From assembly GCA_900770275.1 (NCBI GenBank), contig CAAGJS010000374.1, positions 1 to 15,226 of the forward strand: a stretch of DNA of 15,226 nt, in the 5' to 3' direction. The notes under the pieces were generated by a model. The model saw nothing but the letters and a program-made list of their open reading frames with translations, made no database searches and had not been told where the DNA came from. Position numbers and translations under genes: made by a program. Origin of the DNA: Erysipelotrichaceae bacterium (GTDB lineage Bacteria; Bacillota_I; Bacilli_A; Erysipelotrichales; Erysipelotrichaceae). Below are positions 7,951-13,912 of this stretch, piece by piece. Each line of letters opens with the position of its first letter. Position 1 is the first letter of the stretch.

Positions 7951-8192
7951 CCGCCCACTCCTTTCAGCACCGTGTTATTGTCCAGATTGTCCTGCTTTGC
8001 CTTATCCGTTTCAGGATAAACATAAGACGTAACTCGACCGTCCTTACTGGAATAGTTAACCCGCATCTTATAACCGTCTCCCATCGCAGAAACCTTTTCG
8101 GCAGCAAGACTCTGCACCAGCGCACGTGTTTCTGGTGCCCTAAGCAGCTTATTGACACCTGATCGATTCAAAACAATTTTGAAATCACTCAT
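7947..8192 (-). CDS. HK97 gp10-like neck protein (short)
   Basis: This 81-residue protein starts MSDFKIVLNRSGVNKLLRAP and goes on with helix VQSLAAEKVSAMGDGYKMRV and a beta part RVTSYVYPETDKAKQDNLDN. Such proteins with a helical N-terminus and a beta hairpin stand where HK97 gp10-like neck proteins stand, between head closure and tail terminator. It is shorter than many gp10-like proteins (commonly 110-150 residues). The ATG overlaps the end of the head-closure gene by 8 bases, with a weak AGGT box. The assignment rests mostly on gene order. Confidence 0.6.
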   Translation of the reverse strand: MSDFKIVLNRSGVNKLLRAPETRALVQSLAAEKVSAMGDGYKMRVNYSSKDGRVTSYVYPETDKAKQDNLDNNTVLKGVGG

Positions 8193-8520
8193 ACAATTCG
8201 ACCTGGTATTTATCGTTCCATGCCAATGGCAGCAGCGTATCTATGCCCTTCTGCGACAGTGTGAACACATGCCATCGCTTGCCGAAGAACTCAACAATTG
8301 CGTTTTCCCAGACATGCGTGTCTCCTTTCGGAATTGCAATTTGATAAACCGCTTTCTTGCCGTACAGATTCACTGTTTCCAGAAGTTCCTGCGAAGACAG
8401 CGGAGCCACAAGAACGTTGTGCACCGTTTCTTCTGTTTCTTTATAGACAGGAGCCCCAAAATCATCTTCACCAGTCTGGACACGCGTCACAATCTGAACA
8501 TCAATCCCCTGCAATGCCAT
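8185..8520 (-). CDS. Head closure/head-tail adaptor protein
   Basis: This 111-residue protein has VTRVQTGEDDFGAPVYKETE near its start and FGKRWHVFTLSQKGIDTLLP towards its end. A short beta-barrel with a DDFGxPxY start is typical of SPP1 gp16-like head-closure (stopper) proteins, which plug the connector after packaging. The ATG lies within the last codons of the connector gene (20-base overlap) and has only a weak Shine-Dalgarno, so translation probably depends on the upstream gene. A later start cannot be excluded. Confidence 0.68.
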   Translation of the reverse strand: MALQGIDVQIVTRVQTGEDDFGAPVYKETEETVHNVLVAPLSSQELLETVNLYGKKAVYQIAIPKGDTHVWENAIVEFFGKRWHVFTLSQKGIDTLLPLAWNDKYQVELYE

Positions 8521-8929
8521 ACAGATCTACCAATCCATACCGCTGGCGTGTCAGCCCTAGACGCTTCAGATCCTTGTTGAGGATGCTGATGCCACCACCA
8601 GTATTTGCATAAGTGCCAGACCAGGAATACCCAAGTGCAGACTGCGATTCCTGAGATAGAGTGCTTGACCGATTGGCGCTCACGTTTTCAAGATAGCGAG
8701 AGACAATGTCAACGGTTACGGACTTAACGACAGACGCATACACAGCTCCGTTTTCGATCATGGCATCAAGATCCTGACCTGTTTTCTTAGCTTCCATCCG
8801 CAGGCTGTCAGAAACGATGGGGAGAAGATTCCTTGCCATTTCCTGCTGCTCATTGGTCAATGTCTTCCAAAGTGCAGACACATCGTCTACCGTTGCATAA
8901 GCATCAGTTTTTACTGTTCCGTCTGCCAT
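8501..8929 (-). CDS. Head-tail connector (Gp19/Gp15/Gp42-like)
   Basis: This 142-residue protein begins MADGTVKTDAYATVDDVSAL and includes LTNEQQEMARNLLPIVSDSL and SVTVDIVSRYLENV, an all-helical connector pattern of the phage Gp19/Gp15/Gp42 family, which forms the ring below the portal. The frame is open further upstream to 9028, but that part overlaps a distinct small gene in another frame. A GGAGG box lies 8 bases before the ATG at 8929, which I therefore take as the start. The Gly/Ser part near the end (SYANTGGG-type, residues about 105-120) is typical of the family. Confidence 0.8.
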   Translation of the reverse strand: MADGTVKTDAYATVDDVSALWKTLTNEQQEMARNLLPIVSDSLRMEAKKTGQDLDAMIENGAVYASVVKSVTVDIVSRYLENVSANRSSTLSQESQSALGYSWSGTYANTGGGISILNKDLKRLGLTRQRYGLVDLYGIAGD

Positions 8930-9083
8930 TGCGTGTGCCTCCACGTTTCTTCGCTGGTGTAGCCGTGTCAGTATGATCCGAAACGAAAGATGTATTGGGA
9001 GACTGCTTAACAGCCTCCCAATCTCCACTCAGCTCAGACGCAACATCAATCACGGCCCCCGTCTTGGTGTTGCGGTACAGCAT
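8904..9083 (-). CDS. 59-residue small protein between capsid and connector
   Basis: This short frame fills the gap between the major capsid and connector genes. Its ATG at 9083 shares one base with the capsid stop (TAATG). It begins MLYRNTKTGAVIDVASELSG, continues DWEAVKQSP, then turns into a likely disordered, very basic tail (PAKKRGGTRNGRRNSKN). Small proteins beginning with Y-RNTKTGAVIDV are frequent at this position in Bacillota phages; their role is not known to me. A capsid-associated or connector accessory role is a guess from position. It overlaps the connector gene by 26 bases in a different frame. Confidence 0.7.
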   Translation of the reverse strand: MLYRNTKTGAVIDVASELSGDWEAVKQSPNTSFVSDHTDTATPAKKRGGTRNGRRNSKN

Positions 9084-9964
9084 TACTCCGTCTCCTTGAC
9101 GATGGCGAAGTATTCCGGCGCAAGGATGCCCCAGCCGATGTATGCCTCTGCACGCAGATAGACCTGATTGTGGCCCTTCAGATCGCCCAGGGACGTATCA
9201 TTGTCCGGATTGCCGTACTCGATTACCTCCAGCGGAATCTGCTTCGCATAACCCCACTTGAAGGCAGTGAAGTCGCCGATCAGCGCATGATCCTTGCTGG
9301 ATGCACCGGAAACCGTCGAGTTAACATCGAGTCCCATTGCACCAATGGTTGCAGGACGTCCGCCGAATGCAAATTCCGGATACTTCCGTGCACCGTTGAC
9401 AGTCAGCGCTGCAATTGCGCTGCGCATTGCCGGAGACATGGCAATACCGTTTGCATTTCCGTCTGCAGATTCAATCGCTGCCAGTGCAGCATCAATATTC
9501 ACATCAGCAGTAGCGGCAGCGTACTTCACGATGTTAGTGATCTTGGCATCGAAGTTATTATCTCCAACAACCGCAGATGCCGAACCAGTGCGCGGGTTTA
9601 CGCCGTGCAGTGCAGCCAGATCAAGACCGCGTGCAAATTTCGTTGCTGCAGCCTCCGTGAACTGTGTCAGTACATCAACGCGTGCCTCTTCCGTTCCATA
9701 CAGGAATTCATCCGAAACACGGGCGCCATACTCAAACTTGATAGGAATAATCGTGACGGGCTTAACTGTTGCGCCGCCTACGGTCTTCGCTCCGTTTTCG
9801 GCAACGATGTCAGCTTCCTTGTCGAGTGCGAACGTCATTTCCTTGTTGCCATTGAAGGCAATCGCAGACATCGGGCAAAGGGCCGCCAGTGCGCTGTGTC
9901 CCTTCACCTTGTTAAACATTTCGGTAACCAGTACCGGATCAAGCATTGTTCCTCTTTCGAGCAT
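9083..9964 (-). CDS. Major capsid protein (HK97 fold)
   Basis: This 293-residue major shell protein starts MLERGTMLDPVLVTEMFNKV. It has EMTFALDKEADIVAENGAK (the E-loop region, about 42-60), PIKFEYGARVSDEFLYG (about 72-90) and a RGLDLAALHGVNPRTG stretch (about 111-127). Further on come AMSPAMRSAIAAL and a C-terminal P-domain ending IGWGILAPEYFAIV. This fits phage capsid proteins of the HK97 fold. No prohead protease gene is seen nearby; a separate scaffold gene precedes it. GGAGGG before the first ATG gives a good start; a second ATG at codon 7 has a box too close to it and is less likely. Confidence 0.9.
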   Translation of the reverse strand: MLERGTMLDPVLVTEMFNKVKGHSALAALCPMSAIAFNGNKEMTFALDKEADIVAENGAKTVGGATVKPVTIIPIKFEYGARVSDEFLYGTEEARVDVLTQFTEAAATKFARGLDLAALHGVNPRTGSASAVVGDNNFDAKITNIVKYAAATADVNIDAALAAIESADGNANGIAMSPAMRSAIAALTVNGARKYPEFAFGGRPATIGAMGLDVNSTVSGASSKDHALIGDFTAFKWGYAKQIPLEVIEYGNPDNDTSLGDLKGHNQVYLRAEAYIGWGILAPEYFAIVKETE

Positions 9965-9984
9965 TTTTTATTCCCTCCGTTTTT

Positions 9985-10443
9985 CTATTTTTTAAGCTTT
10001 TCGCTCAGTTGCTTGACAGCCGTCTTAACTTTGTCTTCTGCTGTTTCAGACGACGCAAGCGGTGTGATTTGATGGCCATTACCAATCAATCCAACCAGTG
10101 ATTCGGCATCCTTGCGGATGTCATCTTCAGTTTCTCCGGACAGCCTTGCTGCCAATTCATACGGTAAGCCAACTTCATGGGCAATTCGCGTTTTTACCGA
10201 GGCGGTCTCGTATCCCTTGATCCTGGCATCGCGTTCCGCAAGCTCTTTGTCATATCCTGCGTACTTCTTGGCGTTGTCTTCTGCTGCCTTTGTCAGCGTT
10301 GCAATCTGGCCGTCATAGTCGGATTTAATCTTTGCAAGATCATCCGGGCTTGTGTACCCTTCAAACTTCTTGGCGTACCGATCCATGCGATCCTTCATTG
10401 CCGCTTCGAACTGTTCCTGTGTTGTAATTGGTGTAAATTCCAT
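9985..10443 (-). CDS. Capsid scaffold protein (DUF4355-like)
   Basis: This 152-residue protein is rich in charged residues and helical throughout. Residues about 15-90 form a probable coiled coil (MKDRMDRYAKKFEGYTSPDD, LAKIKSDYDGQIATLTKAAE), and the C-terminal part reads RIAHEVGLPYELAARLSGET followed by DDIRKDAESL. The GLPYELAxRLxGETEDDIRKDAE pattern is the hallmark of phage scaffolds of the DUF4355 type. It guides assembly of the capsid shell and then leaves. AAGGAG lies 10 bases before the ATG. The gene follows a terminator hairpin, so it needs read-through or its own promoter, which I could not identify. Confidence 0.87.
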   Translation of the reverse strand: MEFTPITTQEQFEAAMKDRMDRYAKKFEGYTSPDDLAKIKSDYDGQIATLTKAAEDNAKKYAGYDKELAERDARIKGYETASVKTRIAHEVGLPYELAARLSGETEDDIRKDAESLVGLIGNGHQITPLASSETAEDKVKTAVKQLSEKLKK

Positions 10444-10492
10444 GTTTTAAGTCTCCTTATCCCTCTTAACCGTGTGGTATACGTAAATATCT

Positions 10493-10517
10493 AAAAAGCA
10501 TCCCTTTTGGGATGCTC
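10493..10517 (-). terminator. Rho-independent terminator after terminase
   Basis: On the minus strand an 8-bp perfect stem (AGCATCCC / GGGATGCT) with an AAAA loop is followed by TTTTT. It begins 7 bases after the terminase stop and ends about 50 bases before the scaffold start. It would limit transcription from terminase into the scaffold/capsid genes unless antitermination or a new promoter operates. Confidence 0.85.
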
Positions 10518-10523
10518 AATAGA

Positions 10524-11936
10524 TCAATAAACAACCTGCTGCCGTTTGCGACGTTCTTTCGTCGTTTTGGCAGCCCAATACGCAAATATGGCTGATTCCA
10601 TCAGCGAAATATCAACACCTTCCTTGATTGATTTATAACCGAAGCCTCCGTTTGAACCGATCAGGCGCTTATCGCAATTCGTTACAGACTGTGCTAGCGA
10701 TGTCTGCCCCATGTGGCAGATCATTTTCTGGTCAATTCCGCTCTGCCATGCTTCATTGGCAGCAATCACATCACCAACGCGTGGAAAGTACGGAACTTTT
10801 AACCGCTCCGCGCGCATGTCATCGGCAAGCGCCTGCTGGCCATTGGAACCATCAATCACACACACCTGCCAATCCGCCTGTTTCAGGAAACGAAGAATCC
10901 ATCCGTCCCCATTCCGGTGCGGCTGACAGTCAATCGCTTCAACGAAGACTTTGTCATTCTTCGTCTTTACAGCAATCGACATGGCAATGTTCTGCCCGTC
11001 TGCCCCGATCTTAATGCCGACATAGAGTGGACCTTTTAATTCCGGAACCGTATCAACTCTCAGCTCGTTCCACTGGTTCTCAGAGATTGCTGATCTCAGG
11101 TTCTGCGTCGTCCAGTATCCAAGACGCTGGATGTTAAAATCGAGCTCATTCGTTCCGATCTCATCAGCAATGATGCGCTCGGTCAGAATCGTTCCGAGCG
11201 ATGGATTCGTTTCGTACCAGGCATCGACATCGTGAACATCTGTCAGATGGTCAACAGACCATTCCTCCCAGCAGGCGTCCTTTTTATCTCCCGAAAAGAT
11301 CGCCTTCCGTAGATTCATAAACACCGTTCCAGATGATACCGGTGTAGGCGGTGTCCCACATAACAGCGTCTGCGGATTCTGTGATGATGAAATGACATAT
11401 TTCAAAGTCGTTTCCTGATCATCCTGGTATTCCTGTGCTTCATCGATAACCAGCAGATCGAACCCCTCGCCAAGGCCACCTTTCGACGTTCGTGTGCGAA
11501 AACTGCATTTACCTTTTGTTCCGTGCATCTCTATGCGCTCAAGGCCATACTGCCGATAGGAATCAAAGTCTTCCTTTTCCTTGTATCCGCATGCCGTAAG
11601 AGCATCGTACAGTCGCTGGAACGCACTGGAAGACGTTGGTGTGCGATGTGCTGTATGCAGAATGGTTTCCCCATTCATCAGCCCATACAATTCACGCATG
11701 ACAACAACTTCATTCTTTCCATTTCGGCGCGGAACCGCATAACCAAACTTAGTATGCACCCACAGATCTTCGGAATTGTAAGCCAGCATGTCATAGATCA
11801 GAAGCCTCTGCCAGTCCATAGCCTTGCGGCCTGTCTTCTCGTACAGATCTACGGCTTCCTGCCCGTGTGTTTGCGTATATGGAAGAACAACGGATGCGGT
11901 GGGAGTCTGGCGACCTAATCGCTTAGGTGCTGCCAT
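10524..11936 (-). CDS. terL: Terminase large subunit
   Basis: This 470-residue packaging motor protein couples ATP hydrolysis to DNA entry and cuts the genome. In the N-terminal ATPase domain the Walker A-like PRRNGKN (residues 69-75) is the variant form common in this TerL clade. Walker B with the catalytic Glu is LLVIDEAQE (161-169; D165, E166), and SSSQNPQTLLCGTPPTP (184-200) is the coupling motif region. The C-terminal RNase H-like nuclease domain starts near GPLYVGIKIGADG (302-314), with acidic candidates D313, D362 and D442. GGAGGAACG before the ATG is a strong ribosome binding site. Unusually, the gene lies after the portal and MuF genes rather than before them, and no small terminase is visible in the window. 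Confidence 0.92.
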   Translation of the reverse strand: MAAPKRLGRQTPTASVVLPYTQTHGQEAVDLYEKTGRKAMDWQRLLIYDMLAYNSEDLWVHTKFGYAVPRRNGKNEVVVMRELYGLMNGETILHTAHRTPTSSSAFQRLYDALTACGYKEKEDFDSYRQYGLERIEMHGTKGKCSFRTRTSKGGLGEGFDLLVIDEAQEYQDDQETTLKYVISSSQNPQTLLCGTPPTPVSSGTVFMNLRKAIFSGDKKDACWEEWSVDHLTDVHDVDAWYETNPSLGTILTERIIADEIGTNELDFNIQRLGYWTTQNLRSAISENQWNELRVDTVPELKGPLYVGIKIGADGQNIAMSIAVKTKNDKVFVEAIDCQPHRNGDGWILRFLKQADWQVCVIDGSNGQQALADDMRAERLKVPYFPRVGDVIAANEAWQSGIDQKMICHMGQTSLAQSVTNCDKRLIGSNGGFGYKSIKEGVDISLMESAIFAYWAAKTTKERRKRQQVVY

Positions 11937-11998
11937 CGTTCCTCCTATCCGTTATCCGTTTCCTTCGGTGGTCTGAATATCTTTCTCATATTCCTCCT

Positions 11999-12007
11999 TG
12001 ATATACT
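11999..12007 (+). promoter_or_regulatory. Extended -10 promoter for the plus-strand gene
   Basis: The plus strand reads TGATATACT, that is the extended -10 form TGn followed by TATACT. There is no clear -35 at 16-18 bases, which an extended -10 does not need. Transcription would begin near 12014, and GGAG (12019-12022) is placed 8 bases before the ATG at 12031. The arrangement gives a gene that can be expressed on its own, against the direction of the late operon. Confidence 0.55.
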
Positions 12008-12030
12008 TTTTGTGAATTGGAGAATGTACT

Positions 12031-12369
12031 ATGACCAAATCGATATCATCAAGAAAAATTGATAGAGTCATGGATAAGATTATTCAAAATCCGCAAATGA
12101 CAATTGAGGATTTAAATGACATTGCCGCAACACCAGATGGCAAAAGATCACTCGAAACGCTGAAGGCAATGCATGCAATCAGCTATAAAGTTTCTTTCAG
12201 CGGCCCTATTTATGACTTGAAAATTCTTGATGAAGGAATTCTTTACTTTTATAAGAAAAGGCAGCAGATGATGGGGTTCTGGAAAGGCTTTCTTACTGGT
12301 ATCATTTCTACTGTTACAGCCGGGATCATAATGAACCTGATCATGAAAGTCATCACTGCCATATTTTGA
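12031..12369 (+). CDS. Plus-strand moron: small membrane-anchored protein
   Basis: This 112-residue protein is the only convincing plus-strand gene in the window. The N-terminal part (about 1-80) is soluble and charged, with SRKIDRVMDKIIQNPQMTIE, a TLKAMHAISYKV helix and YDLKILDEGILYFYKKRQQ. The C-terminus (about 82-112) starts FWKGFLTGIISTVTAGIIMN and forms a single membrane-spanning segment, so it is likely a tail-anchored membrane protein facing the cytoplasm. It has its own likely promoter and a good Shine-Dalgarno, and is richer in A/T than the structural genes around it. Own promoter, opposite strand and insertion between late genes are the marks of a moron. Phage morons of this type are often lysogenic-conversion or superinfection-exclusion proteins; I do not recognise this family, so that function is only a hypothesis. 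Confidence 0.72.
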   Translation: MTKSISSRKIDRVMDKIIQNPQMTIEDLNDIAATPDGKRSLETLKAMHAISYKVSFSGPIYDLKILDEGILYFYKKRQQMMGFWKGFLTGIISTVTAGIIMNLIMKVITAIF

Positions 12370-12469
12370 TTGTCACCAGAACACAAAAAGGAACTGAGAC
12401 CGCAAATCCCAGCAATAACCCAATTGCCCAGTATATTTTTTGCTTTCTGTTCTCCATATCTTCATCCAT
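12353..12469 (-). CDS. Possible 38-residue single-span membrane protein
   Basis: In the otherwise empty stretch between the plus-strand gene and the terminator, the minus strand holds a 38-codon frame. It has a charged start (MDEDMENRKQK), one hydrophobic span (IYWAIGLLLGFAVSVPFCVL) and a short end VTIKIWQ. The layout is typical of a real tiny membrane protein and unlikely for random sequence, and its stop overlaps the end of the plus-strand gene by 17 bases. Against it: no clear Shine-Dalgarno precedes either possible ATG (12469 or 12457), and the start comes directly after the poly-U of the terminator, so expression is doubtful. It could be a relic of a longer accessory gene. Confidence 0.35.
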   Translation of the reverse strand: MDEDMENRKQKIYWAIGLLLGFAVSVPFCVLVTIKIWQ

Positions 12470-12470
12470 C

Positions 12471-12491
12471 AAAAAAGCACCCGAAGGTGCT
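12471..12491 (-). terminator. Rho-independent terminator with UUCG loop
   Basis: On the minus strand a 6-bp stem AGCACC / GGTGCT closes a stable TTCG tetraloop and is followed by at least five T. It lies about 35 bases after the stop of the 92-residue acidic protein. It would end the portal-MuF-small-protein transcript. In the plus direction the hairpin lacks a continuous U tract, so it is a weak terminator for the opposing gene at best. Confidence 0.85.
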
Positions 12492-12525
12492 CAATTTATT
12501 AACTTTTGAATCATCTAATGCAATA

Positions 12526-12804
12526 TTATGCAGGTTCTACTCTATCAATTTCAGCTTTCAATTCCTTATACAATTCATCGACAGGTGTTTTGTCCCAAAA
12601 AGATTCACCCGGATCAAAATCATATCCTTCTTTTGCTTTTTCGATGCTCGGACAGTATTCAGCAGTAATTACTTCGATTGGACTTAAATGGAGTACATGA
12701 AAAAGTGCACCATGTTTATTAACAAACGTTGCAAGGTCTCCACCGATATCAATTTCTTGATAATCATTTCTTATTCGTTGCGCCAATTCCGCCATTGTGT
12801 CCAT
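12526..12804 (-). CDS. Small acidic protein, candidate immunity protein for MuF C-terminal toxin
   Basis: This 92-residue cytosolic protein begins MDTMAELAQRIRNDYQEIDI and includes ALFHVLHLSPIEVITAEYCP and PGESFWDKTPVDELYKEL. It has about 20 acidic and 9 basic residues, hence a strongly negative charge, and no signal or membrane segment. Its ATG lies 41 bases inside the end of the MuF gene, with a GGAG box 9 bases before it, so the two are co-translated. A small acidic gene overlapping the end of a gene with a toxin-like C-terminus is the classic immunity layout. I do not recognise the family; the immunity role is inferred from context and charge. A terminator follows it, so it is the last gene of this transcript. 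The region is visibly richer in A/T than the head genes. Confidence 0.7.
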   Translation of the reverse strand: MDTMAELAQRIRNDYQEIDIGGDLATFVNKHGALFHVLHLSPIEVITAEYCPSIEKAKEGYDFDPGESFWDKTPVDELYKELKAEIDRVEPA

Positions 12805-13912
12805 CGAATTCTACTCCATCTAAAGTATACCATTTCTGCACATCTTGTTTGCTTAATCTGTAATAAGCTCCTCCGTGATGAGATCTTTCACTTGGATGAT
12901 ATCTGAATGTACCGTCGCCTCCAAAGAGCGCGCGATACCCTCCTCCGCTTTCAAAAGGAACTCCTTTGTAATCTCCCTGCCCAAGCGAGTCAAGTACAGT
13001 CACACCATGTGATTCTAAAGCTGTCTTTAGGGATGAAGGTGTATAGTCTGCCAAAACGGTTGGATCCTGCAAAATAACATCATGAAGACGATTAGCTCCC
13101 TGCCGTGTTAACTCGGCTTCAAACTCTCTTTGACGTGGTGTTCTTAAACTGGATCCGATGTTATCTCCAGATTGAGCGAAACTGATTCTTTGATTTCTTT
13201 CCGTTTCTGTGATATCGCTCCAGCTGTTGGCCTGCCAGTCGCCTTTACCCTGCCGAAATACGCCTCTCTTGGTTTTGTAGGTAATGATGCACCCGCATCC
13301 CGGATGCCGTTCAAACATCCCTCTTGCATAGGCTTCTTTTAACGGAACATCGGTGCCACATCTTGCCTTGCACCACTGGCAGTCTTCACCACCGCCTTTA
13401 TCTGTTGTATGTACTCCGACATCGTCGTACTCTCTGGAAACAAGGACCTCAACACCTGAATTGCTGGCGAAGTCTGCACTTCTTCGTTCGCTGTCATCCG
13501 CGTAGCGCTGTGATTGAAGAACAATGTCATTCTTCAAAGCACTCAGACCTTCCTTAACATCTTCGTACCCACTCAACTTGGTTGCAAAAACAGCCGCAGT
13601 ACTTACGTATGCAGCTGTCGAAGGATTCAAACCAAAACCGGAAGATTCGTTCGCGGATTTCTGCGCTGTTTGCGATGCGTTCTCAACCGCCTGATAATTT
13701 GCTCTGAAAACAGAATCGAGCATCTCTTCTTCCGACCCATCAAAATCATCCGCACTATCCTGTAACGTCTCAGTTGAAAGCTCACCAGCACGGATGCTGT
13801 ATTTCTGAAGCGCAGCCATATCACCATTCGCAATCTTCTTGCGAAGCTTGTTCAGATGTTCGTCGTTCTTGATCTTCCGCCGGTATGCCTCTTGGATCTG
13901 CCTTGCATCCAT
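12764..13912 (-). CDS. MuF-like minor head protein with C-terminal toxin-like domain
   Basis: This 382-residue protein contains the MuF/gp7-type minor head domain: a helical N-terminus (about 1-140), then EDCQWCKARCG (C178, C181, C185) and ERHPGCGCII (H203, C206, C208), the Cys/His cluster typical of Bacillota phage minor head proteins and probably metal binding. Residues about 215-282 are a linker with the helix RQREFEAELTRQGANRLHDV. From about 285 on lies an extra domain: TPSSLKTALESHGVTVLDSL, KGVPFESGGGYRALFGGDG, FRYHPSERSHHGGAYYRLS (336-354), ending GHNGGIGATNKK. MuF proteins of temperate phages often carry C-terminal toxin domains, many of the BECR nuclease type; a nuclease toxin is my inference. 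The protein binds the portal inside the prohead and may be ejected with DNA. The start is TAATG-coupled to the portal gene. Confidence 0.85.
   Translation of the reverse strand: MDARQIQEAYRRKIKNDEHLNKLRKKIANGDMAALQKYSIRAGELSTETLQDSADDFDGSEEEMLDSVFRANYQAVENASQTAQKSANESSGFGLNPSTAAYVSTAAVFATKLSGYEDVKEGLSALKNDIVLQSQRYADDSERRSADFASNSGVEVLVSREYDDVGVHTTDKGGGEDCQWCKARCGTDVPLKEAYARGMFERHPGCGCIITYKTKRGVFRQGKGDWQANSWSDITETERNQRISFAQSGDNIGSSLRTPRQREFEAELTRQGANRLHDVILQDPTVLADYTPSSLKTALESHGVTVLDSLGQGDYKGVPFESGGGYRALFGGDGTFRYHPSERSHHGGAYYRLSKQDVQKWYTLDGVEFDGHNGGIGATNKK

Noticed and set aside
8930..9028. 33-codon N-terminal extension of the connector frame
   Set aside because: The extension overlaps a better small gene in another frame, and the GGAGG box sits before the ATG at 8929.
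9170..10072. Plus-strand 300-codon open frame opposite capsid and scaffold
   Set aside because: Rich in Cys and Arg, with no start signals, and it spans two well-supported minus-strand genes and their junction; a shadow frame.
10444..10492. Promoter between the terminator and the scaffold gene
   Set aside because: The stretch has A/T-rich hexamers (for example TATACC) but no -35/-10 pair at proper spacing that I would trust.
12008..12150. Minus-strand promoter for terminase inside the moron gene
   Set aside because: Only weak hexamers with about 4 of 6 matches (TTGAAT, 17 bases, TATCAA) were found, expected by chance in A/T-rich DNA.
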